Source: Amycolatopsis sp. A133
Lineage (GTDB): Bacteria; Actinomycetota; Actinomycetes; Mycobacteriales; Pseudonocardiaceae
DNA: 64,000 nucleotides
Direction of reading: 5' to 3'
Assembly: GCF_031082405.1 (NCBI RefSeq)
Contig: NZ_JAVHJU010000023.1
Coordinates: 1-64,000 of the forward strand
The notes beneath the pieces are model-generated. The model did no database searches. It was not told the origin of the DNA and saw nothing but the letters and a program-made list of their open reading frames with translations. The position numbers were made by a program, and so were the translations under genes. Of this stretch, positions 35,367 to 44,139 are shown piece after piece (position 1 is the stretch's first letter; every line of letters begins with the position of its first letter).

Positions 35367-35390
35367 CACGACCCGGATCACCGGGTCGTG
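35367..35390. terminator. Hairpin downstream of polA
   Basis: A 10-bp perfect stem CACGACCCGG / CCGGGTCGTG with loop ATCA, 75 bases after the polA stop. It is followed by GC-rich sequence, so it is a factor-assisted or palindromic element rather than a classic U-run terminator. Confidence 0.5.
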
Positions 35391-35450
35391 GCGCGGGAGC
35401 ACTCGGGCGGACGTCGTCCAGCGCCGTGCGTCACGGCAATGCTGGGCGCC

Positions 35451-35978
35451 ATGGCCAGTGACTTCCAGCGGCACAAGATCTCCGGCGTCTTCGGCGCCAT
35501 GGACGCCGACCGCGACGGGTACTTGACGGAGTCCGACTTCCGGGCCCTCACCACGAGATGGCTGGCCGTCCGCGGCACCGACGCCGGCACACCGGACGGG
35601 CAGCGGCTCGCCGCCGTCATGATGGGCTGGTGGGGCACCCTGGACGACGCCGCCGGCCGCGGCGGCAAGGTCACCCTCGACCAGGTGCTGCAGGTCGTCG
35701 ACGAACTCCCGAAGATGCCGGGTGCGGTCACCGGCACGGCCGCGGCGATGTTCGACGCTGTCGACGAAAACGGCGACGGCGCCATCTCCGCGGCCGAGTA
35801 CCACCGCCTCATCGTGGCCTGGAACGGCGTCGACACGCCGACCGACGACGTCTTCGCCCTCCTCGACTCCGACGGCGACGGCCGCCTGTCCCGCGAGGAG
35901 TTCACCGGGCACTGGTTCGAGTTCTGGGCCGGCGACGACCCGGCCGCACCCGGCAGCCGCGTGTTCGGCCGCTACTGA
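35451..35978 (+). CDS. EF-hand calcium-binding protein
   Basis: A protein of 175 residues similar in layout to calerythrin and the sarcoplasmic calcium-binding group. Loops: DADRDGYLTESDF, DENGDGAISAAEY and DSDGDGRLSREEF, each with acidic residues at positions 1, 3, 5 and 12; a fourth, degenerate loop lies near residues 65-85. Cytoplasmic. Start ATG 35451 (MASDFQ) chosen; ATG 35439 is possible. Confidence 0.85.
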   Translation: MASDFQRHKISGVFGAMDADRDGYLTESDFRALTTRWLAVRGTDAGTPDGQRLAAVMMGWWGTLDDAAGRGGKVTLDQVLQVVDELPKMPGAVTGTAAAMFDAVDENGDGAISAAEYHRLIVAWNGVDTPTDDVFALLDSDGDGRLSREEFTGHWFEFWAGDDPAAPGSRVFGRY

Positions 35979-36080
35979 TTGCGCGTTGTGCCGAACGGAG
36001 GACTCCGTTCGGGTGAGCGATTACCACTGGGTAGGGAGGTCGGCGGCGGCGCGCGGCGATCACGGCGTAGGGTCCGCCGA

Positions 36081-37682
36081 ATGGGGTTCGAGCGTGAGCG
36101 ACGACGCTGGCGGGTCCGGTTGCACGACGAACTCGGCCGGGTGTGCGGTGCGGGCACGGTACTGGACGAGTACCACGTGCTCACGAGCGCGCACGTCGTC
36201 GAGACCGCCGGTGGCCCGCGCTCGGCGTTGAGCGTCGACTTCGTCGGGCTGGCCGAGGCGATGCCCGGCACCGCGACCGTCGTCGAAGGCTGCTGGGTGC
36301 CCTCCGACGGCGGCGGCCACGGCGATCTCGCCCTGCTGCGCCTGGAACGCCCCGAGTCCCGCGTGTTCCGCGCCCCGCTGCACCGCATGCCCCTCGGTGA
36401 CCACCAGCTCGTCCGCGCCTTCGGTTTTCCGCCGGGTTCGGTCGGCCGCTGGACGCACGCCCGGCTCGGCGGCCCGGAACAGACCGGCGGCGAGTGGGTC
36501 CGCCTCTTCCGCACCGCCGAAGCCGAACCGCTCGGCCCCGGCTTCGGCGGCACGGCGGTGCTCGACGAGGCGACCGGCCACGTCGTCGGCATGGTCGTCG
36601 GCAAGGACACCGGCACGTGGATGGTGCCGGTGGAGACCATGCTCGGCCACCTGCCCCAGCTGAGCATCTGGACCTCCGGCAGCCCGGCCGTCGACGCGAG
36701 CTTCTCGCGTCCGGTGGGCGAGGCCGTCGACGTCTCCTTCGTGCAGCGCGTCGCCGACTGGTTCGGCAAAGCGGAGCCGGGCACCGTCTGGGTCGTCGAC
36801 ACCGGCGAGGCGGGCTCGCCCGTCGCGGCGGCGTTGCGGTTCGGGATCGTCCTCGCCGACCGGGAACGTTCCCTCGGCGTGCCCGGCCTGCCGCCCGCCC
36901 TCGGCGAGATGCCGCCGGCGGGCAGCGTCGACCTCGCGGTCGACGCGACCGGCCGCACCGCGGACGCCGTCCGGCACCGCATCGCCGACCGCCTCACCAC
37001 CGGCGTCGCCGGCCGCACCCTGGTCGTGGACGCGATCGACGACTCGGCCGAACCCGACCGGCTCGTGGGCGAGGTGCTCGCCCCGCTCGCCGGCCGCGCG
37101 GCCGAGCTCGGTCTTCGCCTGCTGCTGGGTTTCCGGGAGGAGTCTTCGCCCGGGGTCGCGGCGGTGCGGGCGAGCACGGGCCAGGCCCGGCCGGCCGCGG
37201 ACGACCTCGCCGGCCGGCTGGAGGTGCTCACCCAGGCGGTGGCGGAGCTGGCGGAGATCGAGGCGTACCAGCTGCGCGTGGCGACGCGCTTCACGGGCGT
37301 CGCGATGCTCCCGGCCCGGGCACAGCGGCTGCGCGGCGCGCTCAAGCAGCTCCGCTCGGCCGAGGTGGACGGCGACGCGGAGTGGGTCGAGCGCCACATC
37401 GACAGCCACGAGCACGCGGTCGCCCCGGCGGTCGAGGACGGCCGCCGCCAGCGCGCGGTCCTCGACGGCCTGGTGGCCCGCCGCGAGGAGCTGAGGGCCC
37501 GCTTGGCCGGCGACCACGAGCTGGCCCGCGAGTACGGCTTGGTCGGCGACCCGGAGATCGAGCAGGCGTACACCCCGGCGAAGCGGCTGCTGATCGACGG
37601 CCCCTGCGAGCTGACGGCAGCGGCGACGGCGGTCGACACCTACGCGGCGGCGGTCCGGGCCCGCATCGAGGACCGCGGCTAG
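36081..37682 (+). CDS. Trypsin-fold protein with missing catalytic serine
   Basis: A protein of 533 residues. The first 190 form a trypsin-like domain: His38 in LTSAHVVE, Asp82 in GGHGDLALLRL, but the nucleophile motif reads GPGFGGTAVLD, with Gly156 where PGFSG would place serine. The domain is probably non-catalytic. The rest (residues 200-533) is an alpha/beta region with TVWVVDTGEAG and RTLVVDAIDDSAEPDRLVGE, like a degenerate nucleotide-binding fold, then helices. ATG 36081 lies seven bases after TAGGGT, so probably leaderless. Confidence 0.7.
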   Translation: MGFERERRRWRVRLHDELGRVCGAGTVLDEYHVLTSAHVVETAGGPRSALSVDFVGLAEAMPGTATVVEGCWVPSDGGGHGDLALLRLERPESRVFRAPLHRMPLGDHQLVRAFGFPPGSVGRWTHARLGGPEQTGGEWVRLFRTAEAEPLGPGFGGTAVLDEATGHVVGMVVGKDTGTWMVPVETMLGHLPQLSIWTSGSPAVDASFSRPVGEAVDVSFVQRVADWFGKAEPGTVWVVDTGEAGSPVAAALRFGIVLADRERSLGVPGLPPALGEMPPAGSVDLAVDATGRTADAVRHRIADRLTTGVAGRTLVVDAIDDSAEPDRLVGEVLAPLAGRAAELGLRLLLGFREESSPGVAAVRASTGQARPAADDLAGRLEVLTQAVAELAEIEAYQLRVATRFTGVAMLPARAQRLRGALKQLRSAEVDGDAEWVERHIDSHEHAVAPAVEDGRRQRAVLDGLVARREELRARLAGDHELAREYGLVGDPEIEQAYTPAKRLLIDGPCELTAAATAVDTYAAAVRARIEDRG

Positions 37683-37763
37683 CGGCTTCGGGCACCGGAA
37701 TCGCCGGTGCCGCCCGGCAGCGTGGAAAACGGGGGGCGCCCCCACGGCCCGCGAAGGTTCCAT

Positions 37764-37818
37764 GCGCCCCAATGTGGCGTTCGGTGCGTTGGACGCAACC
37801 AACGCCACATTGGGGCGC
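37764..37818. terminator. Long hairpin between convergent genes, repeat-like
   Basis: Outer stem of 18 perfect pairs, GCGCCCCAATGTGGCGTT with its complement AACGCCACATTGGGGCGC, and an inner TGCGT/ACGCA stem. It lies between the trypsin-like gene and the convergent TetR gene, so it can end both transcripts. The CCCCAATGTGGCGTT core is a motif I associate with dispersed intergenic hairpins in Amycolatopsis (from memory). Confidence 0.7.
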
Positions 37819-37833
37819 TTCGGCGGCCTGCGG

Positions 37834-38406
37834 CTAGCGGCGCCCCAGGCCGCGGATCAGCACCATCACCGCGTTCCGCACCTCGGCCCGCGTCCGCTGG
37901 GGCCCGAACACCTGCCAGTCGAGCGCCACCACCAGCATCGTCCCGAACAACCCCGCCGCCGCCGTGGGGATTTCCACGCCCTCCGGTAGCCGCCCGTCCG
38001 CCTCCAAGCGGGACAGCTGCTGCTTGACGATCGAGATGATCTCCTCGCGCAGCAGCGACAACGTCCCGTGCCACTGGCCCGGCGTCCGCCACAGCTCGCT
38101 CACCAGGATCTGGGAGAACCCCGGGTACTGCGCGATGAACTCCAGCGTCGTGTCGACCTGCGCCTCGATCACGTCCAGCGGGTCACCGGAAGACACCGCC
38201 GCGCGCAGCCGGCCCGCGAGCATGTCCACGCCGTACCTGAGCAACGCGTCGACCAGGCCGTCCTTCGAGCCGAAGTTGTAGTACACCGTGCCCTTCGCGA
38301 CGCCCGCCGCCGCCGCGATGTCGTCGACCGTCAGGCCCACCAGGCCCCGGCTCTTCGAGAGCTCCAACGTCGCCTCGAAGAGCTTCTGCTTCGTCCCGCC
38401 GCTCAC
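37834..38406 (-). CDS. TetR-family repressor of the YhgE operon
   Basis: A protein of 190 residues. N-terminal helix-turn-helix (LTVDDIAAAAGVAKGTVYYN followed by FGSKDGLVDALL) and a C-terminal helical ligand domain. GTG 38406 overlaps the yhgE-like stop by GTGA, so it is the third gene of the operon. It probably binds the palindrome at 41015-41040 and represses its own operon. Confidence 0.85.
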   Translation of the reverse strand: MSGGTKQKLFEATLELSKSRGLVGLTVDDIAAAAGVAKGTVYYNFGSKDGLVDALLRYGVDMLAGRLRAAVSSGDPLDVIEAQVDTTLEFIAQYPGFSQILVSELWRTPGQWHGTLSLLREEIISIVKQQLSRLEADGRLPEGVEIPTAAAGLFGTMLVVALDWQVFGPQRTRAEVRNAVMVLIRGLGRR

Positions 38407-40298
38407 AGGCTCAGCTCGGGCTTGAGCGCGGACACCGTCCAAACGCGACGTTTGCGCGCCGCCAGCGTCGACACCAGTATCCCGCCCAGCAAGTACGCGA
38501 GCAGCACTCCGATGTCACCCAGGATCTGCACGGAAGCCCCGCTGTAGAACAGGTGGCGGAAGCCGTCGATCGCGTAGCCCATCGGCAGCACCACGTGCAG
38601 CGGGTACAACGCGTCCGGGATCGTCTGCCACGGGAACGTGCCGCCCGCGCTCACCAGCTGCAGCACCAGCAGCACCAGGCCGAGGAACTTGCCGACCGCA
38701 CCGAAGAACGCATTGAGCGCGTGCACCACCGAGGCGAACGTCAGCGACACCAGCACGGCGAACCCGATCGCGGCGAGCGGGTGGGCGATGTGGATGCCGA
38801 CCAGCCACGTCACCGCGCCGAACAGGACGACCACCTGCGCGATGCCCAGCAGCGCCGAGGACAGCCAGCCGCCGACCGCGACCCGGAACGGCGCCGCGCC
38901 CGCGGTCAGCGCGCGCGTCGAGAGCGGGCGCAGGATCAGGAACAGCACGAACGCGCCGATCCAGGTGGCCAGCGAGATGAAGAACGGGGCCAGCCCCGCC
39001 CCGTACGTTCCCGCCGACGCCTCGCCGTTGGCGTTCACCGCCACCGGGTCCGCGATCGTGGTGGCCGTCGCGTTGCGGGTCGGGTCGTCGGGGTTCGGGA
39101 TCTGCTTGAGCCCGGCCGCGAGGCCGTCGCGCAGCTTCACCGCGCCGTCCGCGAGCTGGTTCGTGCCGGTGACCGCGGTCTTTTCGCCGTCGCTGAGCTG
39201 GGACGCGCCGTCGCGCAGCTGGTTCGCGCCGTCGGACGCCTGGGCGATGCCGCTCGCCAGCTGCGGGGACGCCGCCGCGAGCTTGGCCGCGCCGTCGGAC
39301 ACCTGGCGGGCGCCGTCGGCCAGCTTCGCGAGGTCGCCGTTGGCCTGCTGGATCTTGCTGTTCGCCTGGTCGACGGGGGAGCGCAGCTGGTCGGCCTTGG
39401 CCAGGATCGCCTGCACCTGCGCGTCGGGCACGCCCGCGTCGCGCAGGTCGGTCTGCAGCTGGCTGCGGTAGGAGTCGAGCTTGCCCTGGATGTCGGACGA
39501 CGCCGTCGCGGCGATCGAGGCCGCGTCGGCGACCTTCTGGTTCCCGGCGGCCACCTGCGAAGCGCCGTTGGCGAGCTGCTGCGTCTGCGAGGGCAGCGAC
39601 GCCGTCGCGCTCTTGAGCGTCCCCAGGCCGGTCGCCAGCGTCGAAGAACCGTCCGCGAGCTTCGCCGCGCCGTCGGCCAGCTGCTGCTGGCCCTTCTTGA
39701 GCTGCGTGGCGCCGTCGGCGAGCTGCGAGGCGCCGGTCGAGGCCTCCTGGGTCTTGGCGTAGATCGTGGAGAAACCGACCAGGAACCGGTCCGCGGCCTC
39801 GCTGCCGACCTTCTCGGCGATCGTCTTGCGGACCTGCTCGGCGACCTGCTTGGCGATCGTGCCGGACAGGTAGTTGTTGGCGTCGTTGGTGGTCAGCGTG
39901 ATCGTCGCCTGCTGGGGCTGGAAGTTGCCGACCGACAGCAGCGCGGCGGAAAACCCGCTGGGGATGCCGATGGCGAACGAGTACTTGTCGTCGCGGACGC
40001 CGTCGCGGGCTTCCTGCTCGGACACCTCGTGCCACTGGAAGGTGCCGGACTTGACCAGCTCGTCGGTCACTTCGCGGCCGACGTTGCGCTCCTGGCCGCC
40101 GGCGTCCTTCGCGCCGGTGTCGCTGGTGAAGACCGCGGCGGGCAGCTTGTCGAGCCGGCCGTACGGGTCGTAGTTCGCGTAGAGGTAGAAGGACGCGTAG
40201 AGCAGCGGCACCAGCACGAGCGCGACCAGCGCGAGCTTCGGCAGGGTGCCGGTGGAGAGGCGGCGCAGCTCGTTGCGCGCGATCCGGAAGGCGTTCAT
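38403..40298 (-). CDS. YhgE/Pip-type membrane protein
   Basis: A protein of 631 residues. One membrane helix near the N-terminus (about 21-42), a long extracytoplasmic region with many LADGA/QLADG-type heptads (about 180-410) likely forming a coiled coil, and five to six C-terminal membrane helices of the ABC-2 type (about 430-615). Members act as phage-infection proteins or exporter subunits; ESX-linked secretion roles are also known for related Firmicute proteins. Paired with an ABC-like protein encoded upstream, overlap four bases. Confidence 0.85.
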   Translation of the reverse strand: MNAFRIARNELRRLSTGTLPKLALVALVLVPLLYASFYLYANYDPYGRLDKLPAAVFTSDTGAKDAGGQERNVGREVTDELVKSGTFQWHEVSEQEARDGVRDDKYSFAIGIPSGFSAALLSVGNFQPQQATITLTTNDANNYLSGTIAKQVAEQVRKTIAEKVGSEAADRFLVGFSTIYAKTQEASTGASQLADGATQLKKGQQQLADGAAKLADGSSTLATGLGTLKSATASLPSQTQQLANGASQVAAGNQKVADAASIAATASSDIQGKLDSYRSQLQTDLRDAGVPDAQVQAILAKADQLRSPVDQANSKIQQANGDLAKLADGARQVSDGAAKLAAASPQLASGIAQASDGANQLRDGASQLSDGEKTAVTGTNQLADGAVKLRDGLAAGLKQIPNPDDPTRNATATTIADPVAVNANGEASAGTYGAGLAPFFISLATWIGAFVLFLILRPLSTRALTAGAAPFRVAVGGWLSSALLGIAQVVVLFGAVTWLVGIHIAHPLAAIGFAVLVSLTFASVVHALNAFFGAVGKFLGLVLLVLQLVSAGGTFPWQTIPDALYPLHVVLPMGYAIDGFRHLFYSGASVQILGDIGVLLAYLLGGILVSTLAARKRRVWTVSALKPELSL

Positions 40299-40993
40299 TC
40301 GGGGACTCCGTCAGTGCTCTCGGGGAGCTCTTCGGTCGGTTCGGGGGGAGCTTCGGGGAGAGCACAGTGCTGCGGCGCGGGCTGCTCGGCCGCGCCGACC
40401 TGTGCCGGGGTGAAGGGCAGCGCGGACCGCGGGGTCGTCGCGGTCAGCACGACGACGGCGAGGCCGCGCCCGGCCAGTTCGCGTGCCAGCCCGGCCCAGC
40501 TTTCGACGTCGCTGGTGTGCCGGTCGGGGGTGTCGAGCACGAGCAGGCGCACACCCTTGCGTTCCGCGGCCAGCTCGGTGAGCAGCCGGGTGCGCAGCGC
40601 CGGGGCGAGGTTCTCGAAGCGCGTGCCGGCGAACGGCGCGGCGTCGTGGCCGGCGAGCCAGCGGGCCACGTCCTCCTTGCCCGCCGGGCGGTGGGCCAGC
40701 GCGAGTTCCTCGCCGGCGACCACGCGCAGGGGCAGCGCGTCGTCGGGCTCGCTGACGCCGGGAGCGTCGACGACGGCGACGAGCTCGGTCAGCGGGGCGT
40801 CGACGCCCTCGGCGTGCACCGTGCCGGTGGTCGGCTTGAGCCGCCCGGCCAGCGCCAGCCCGAACGCGGTGACGCCGACGCCGGGTTCGCCGTGCACGAT
40901 CGCCAGGTCGCCCGCGCCGACGGTCAGCGAGGTGGGCGGTAACAAGGTGCCGTGGTGCCCTTCGAGGGACACCCGATCGGCTCGGACCTGCAC
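40295..40993 (-). CDS. ABC-ATPase-like partner of YhgE with degenerate motifs
   Basis: A protein of 232 residues with an ABC nucleotide-binding fold but a Walker A of GEPGVGVTA, where Val41 replaces the lysine; Walker B is VRLLVLDTPD with Thr for the catalytic Glu; no LSGGQ is visible. It is therefore likely to bind ATP weakly or not at all. GTG start at 40993. First gene of the TetR-controlled operon. Confidence 0.7.
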   Translation of the reverse strand: MQVRADRVSLEGHHGTLLPPTSLTVGAGDLAIVHGEPGVGVTAFGLALAGRLKPTTGTVHAEGVDAPLTELVAVVDAPGVSEPDDALPLRVVAGEELALAHRPAGKEDVARWLAGHDAAPFAGTRFENLAPALRTRLLTELAAERKGVRLLVLDTPDRHTSDVESWAGLARELAGRGLAVVVLTATTPRSALPFTPAQVGAAEQPAPQHCALPEAPPEPTEELPESTDGVPE

Positions 40994-41014
40994 GGTTTCT
41001 CCCGCCTCGCGAAC

Positions 41015-41040
41015 TTTTGAACTGACCGGTCAGTTCAAAA
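41015..41040. promoter_or_regulatory. 26-bp perfect palindrome, TetR operator
   Basis: Arms TTTTGAACTGACC and GGTCAGTTCAAAA make 26 self-complementary bases with the TGACCGGTCA core often bound by TetR proteins. It lies 22 bases upstream of the GTG of the ABC-like gene, where it would cover the promoter. Confidence 0.8.
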
Positions 41041-41115
41041 ACTAGTCCCCGCCGGGAGTGGCGGCAAGATCACCGGACGCACGTCACACTTGTGGGTGGT
41101 TCGCCGGATCTTGGA

Positions 41116-42036
41116 TCAGCGCAGTCCCGACGCCGGTCGCACCTCCCACGTCGTCCACAGTGGACGATAACCCTGCCGGTGCCAGAACACCGAGGACAGC
41201 GGGTTGGTCGGGTTGTAGTAGAGGTACGTCCGGGTGGCACCGCCCCGGTGCAGCTCCCGGTGCACGTGGGCCATCAGCGCCCGGCCGAACCCGCTGCCCC
41301 GCTCGCCGGGGGCGGTCACGACGTTGTTCACGTACCCCCAGCGTCCCGGCTGCAGCAGCTCGCCGGCTTCGTTCCCCGGCGTCGCCTCCTCCCACGCGCA
41401 GTGCGCGACCGCGCGGGTTTCGCCGTCCTCTTCGGCCAGCCAGACGGCCGGTTCGTCCTCGGCGAGCGCCCGCTTCAGGCCGGGGCCCAGCAGCTCGGCG
41501 GTGTTGTCCCGCCGCGGCGAGGCGACCAGGCCGGTGTAGTCGAACGTCGCTTCGGCCAGCTTCAGCGCGGTGGCGTAGTCCGCCGGGCCGGCCCGGCGGA
41601 CGGTGACACCCGGGACCGCCTCGGGCGGGGGAGCGGTCCGGACGCCGAGCGCCGACAGCGGGACGAGGCCGTGGTCGAGGAAGGCGCGGATCGCCTCGGC
41701 GTCCCGGCTCGGCCAGAGCACGACGCACGCCGAGTCGTCGCCGGTCTCCTCGGTCTCGAGCCGGCCCTTCAGCGCGCGCAGCAGGAGGTCCGCACCTTCG
41801 GTGCCGGTCGCGCCGAAGTACGGGAACAGCTGCCAGGTGTCGGCGGCCGACCACAGCATCGGGACGTCGCCGGGGGCGAACCGCTGCCGCTGCAGCACCC
41901 CGGTGACCCGCGTGCCGTCCGCGGTCGCCGCGTCCAGGCGCTCGCCGTCGGCCGGCGGTGCGGCGGGCGGCAGCAGCGCGTCGACGGCGGCGAAGCGCGC
42001 CCGGTGCGCCGCGAGCAACGGCTCGGCGATCTCCAT
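41116..42036 (-). CDS. GNAT-family acetyltransferase (paralogue 1)
   Basis: A protein of 306 residues. The C-terminal GNAT domain has the acetyl-CoA loop APGERGSGFGRALMAHVHRE and ends FWHRQGYRPLWTTWE. The N-terminal 140 residues are a second, degenerate GNAT-like half. ATG 42036. It is 22 bases after the second paralogue and shares several motifs with it, indicating tandem duplication. Substrate unknown. Confidence 0.8.
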   Translation of the reverse strand: MEIAEPLLAAHRARFAAVDALLPPAAPPADGERLDAATADGTRVTGVLQRQRFAPGDVPMLWSAADTWQLFPYFGATGTEGADLLLRALKGRLETEETGDDSACVVLWPSRDAEAIRAFLDHGLVPLSALGVRTAPPPEAVPGVTVRRAGPADYATALKLAEATFDYTGLVASPRRDNTAELLGPGLKRALAEDEPAVWLAEEDGETRAVAHCAWEEATPGNEAGELLQPGRWGYVNNVVTAPGERGSGFGRALMAHVHRELHRGGATRTYLYYNPTNPLSSVFWHRQGYRPLWTTWEVRPASGLR

Positions 42037-42058
42037 GGTGGCCCCTCGGATCGTGGGA

Positions 42059-42973
42059 TCAGGACCAGGCGGGACGCCGGATCCACATGGTCCACAGTGG
42101 ACGATAGCCCTGCCGGTGCCAGAACACCGGCGAGAGCGGGTTCGCCGGGTGGTAGAAGAGGAACGTCCCGGCGGTCCCCGGCCGGAGCAGCTCCCGGTGC
42201 GCCACCGCCATCAGCGCCCGGCCCACCCCGCCGCCGCGGGCCGCGGGCGCGACCGACAGCGTGTCGACGTACCCCCAGCGGCCCGGGCGCAGCCGTCCGT
42301 GGACGGCGTCGCCCGGCGTGGGCGTGGCCGGCGCGCAGGCGGCCATGCCCGCCGGCACGCCGTCGTCCTCCGCCAGCCAGGTCTGCCCGCCGAAGCGCAC
42401 CGCGCGGACGACCTCCGCGCGCAGCAGCGCCCGGGCACCCGGCCGCGGCACCGCGGTGCCGACCAGTGACGTGTAGCGCCACTCGGCCAGCCGCAGGTCG
42501 GTCAGCGCCTCGGCGTCGCCCTCGTCGGCGCGCCGGACGGTCACCCGGGCCGTCCCGGGCCCCTCGGGCGGGTCCGGGGCGCGCACGGCCAGGCACGTCA
42601 TCGGCGCGAACCCGTGCGCCAGGAGCACCGCGGACGCCTCGGCGTCGCGGCTGGGCCAGGTCAGCGTGCAGGCCGAGTCCGGGGCCGCCGGTGTCCCGCG
42701 CAGCCGGTCGCGCCACGCGCCGAGCAGGGCGGCCAGGCCCGCCGCGCCGCTGTCGCCCGGCACCGCGGTCAGGTCCCGGATGTCCGACGGCCCCCAGAGT
42801 GTCGGCCACGACCCCGGCGGGTGTACCACGTGCGTCAGCAGGCCGCCTGCCTTGAGCCCGCCCGCCGTCACCACCAGCGGCTCGCTCGACGGCGACGGCG
42901 GGGCCGCGATCGGCGGGAGCAGCGGGTCGAGCGCGGCGAACCGGGCGTTCTGCTGCGCTTCGAGGGGGTTCAC
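42059..42973 (-). CDS. GNAT-family acetyltransferase (paralogue 2)
   Basis: A protein of 304 residues. Acetyl-CoA loop APAARGGGVGRALMAVAHRE and C-terminus FWHRQGYRPLWTMWI match paralogue 1. GTG 42973 overlaps the methyltransferase stop (GTGA), so the three genes form an operon. Substrate unknown. Confidence 0.8.
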   Translation of the reverse strand: MNPLEAQQNARFAALDPLLPPIAAPPSPSSEPLVVTAGGLKAGGLLTHVVHPPGSWPTLWGPSDIRDLTAVPGDSGAAGLAALLGAWRDRLRGTPAAPDSACTLTWPSRDAEASAVLLAHGFAPMTCLAVRAPDPPEGPGTARVTVRRADEGDAEALTDLRLAEWRYTSLVGTAVPRPGARALLRAEVVRAVRFGGQTWLAEDDGVPAGMAACAPATPTPGDAVHGRLRPGRWGYVDTLSVAPAARGGGVGRALMAVAHRELLRPGTAGTFLFYHPANPLSPVFWHRQGYRPLWTMWIRRPAWS

Positions 42974-43821
42974 GAGCGGTGCGTGCGGAAGATCGCGGTG
43001 CCCGGGAAGAGCTTGCCGCGCAGCGGGCTCCACTGGCCCCACACCCGCGTGTGCCCGTCCGGCCACTCGGGCTCGACCAGGTCGGTGAGGGTGAACCCGG
43101 CCCCCGCCAGCGCGCGCACGTAGTCGCCGAGCGTGTGGTGGTACTCGACGTAGGTGGCGGTGCCCTCGTCGTCGACCTCGACGTACGGCGTGCGGTCGAA
43201 GTAGGGCTGGGTGACGGTGAGCCCCTGCGGGCCCGGGTCGTCGGGGAAGATCCACCGCATCGGGTGGGTCACCGAGAACACCCACGGCGCTCCCGGCCGC
43301 AGCACCCGGTGCACCTCGGCGAAGACCGCGTCCACCGAGGCCACGAACGGGATCGCGCCGAAGGCCGAGCAGGCCGCGTCGAAGCTGCCGGACCCCAGCG
43401 GCAGCCGCTCGGCGTTCGCCTGCACCAGCGGGACGTCGAGGCCGGTGCGCGTGTTGCCGTCGCGGGCGTGGCGCAGCATGCCGGCGGAAAGGTCGGTCGC
43501 GACGGCGTGGGCGCCTTCGGCCGTCAGCCAGCGCGCGCAGGCGGCCTGCCCGCAGCCGATCTCCAGCACGCGCTTGCCCCGGACGTCGCCGAGCAGCCGC
43601 GCCTCGGCTTCCCGGACGCCCTCCGGGCACCAGACGAAGTCGGCGTCGCCGAGGAACCCGCCGTGCTCGGCTTGGTAGTCGTCCGCGTCGGCGTCCCACC
43701 AGGCGAGGTTGGCCGCGGCAGCTTCGGCCCCGCCGACCTCGCGGTAGGCGACCGCGGTGGTGCCCAGCCGGTGCTCGGCGGCGTCGTGGCGCCCGGGCGC
43801 GGGCGCCTGCTCCGGTGGCAT
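42970..43821 (-). CDS. SAM-dependent methyltransferase, class I
   Basis: A protein of 283 residues. SAM motifs: VLEIGCGQAACARWL (motif I), ATDLSAGMLRHA (post I), LPLGSGSFDAACSAFGAIPF (motif II) and VHRVLRPGAPWVFSV. C-terminal part ends in PEWPDGHTRVWGQWSPLRGK, a feature of a common actinobacterial small-molecule methyltransferase group. Leads the operon with the two acetyltransferases. Confidence 0.85.
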   Translation of the reverse strand: MPPEQAPAPGRHDAAEHRLGTTAVAYREVGGAEAAAANLAWWDADADDYQAEHGGFLGDADFVWCPEGVREAEARLLGDVRGKRVLEIGCGQAACARWLTAEGAHAVATDLSAGMLRHARDGNTRTGLDVPLVQANAERLPLGSGSFDAACSAFGAIPFVASVDAVFAEVHRVLRPGAPWVFSVTHPMRWIFPDDPGPQGLTVTQPYFDRTPYVEVDDEGTATYVEYHHTLGDYVRALAGAGFTLTDLVEPEWPDGHTRVWGQWSPLRGKLFPGTAIFRTHRS

Positions 43822-43920
43822 GATGGGTCTCCGGTCCCGGTGGGCGCTACCTGCTCCACCTGCGTCCTCGTGCGTGCGGTTTGCTTCCGCGAGGACCTTA
43901 GCGAGCCAGGGGGACCCTGA

Positions 43921-43950
43921 TTGTGCCGCCTAGCGGCTGCCGCGTAGGAT
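43921..43950 (+). promoter_or_regulatory. rpsA promoter
   Basis: TTGTGC (43921-43926) and TAGGAT (43945-43950) with an 18-base spacer match the principal sigma factor pattern. Transcription would begin near 43957, leaving a leader of about 185 nt before rpsA, with an AGCGC/GCGCT stem near its start. No protein gene fits in the leader. Confidence 0.65.
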
Positions 43951-44139
43951 AAGTGTTAGCGCAGTGGGTTCGCGCTGCCTTCCGCTCAGCTTCTGGTTGG
44001 GACTCGGGTCGCGCACCGTATGCGGGGTCATGCCGCGGTCGTTCACTGGTGGACGTTTGCTTGCAGGGTCGCCGCATGCCGCCCCATCGCGCCGACAACT
44101 GCCAACCCTCGATTCCCATCCACCGGAGCAACCCGCCTA

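Noticed and set aside
38553..41045. Long rightward open frame over the YhgE and ABC-like genes
   Set aside because: Repetitive Arg/Gly-rich translation with no motif; the minus-strand genes have motifs, couplings and an operator.
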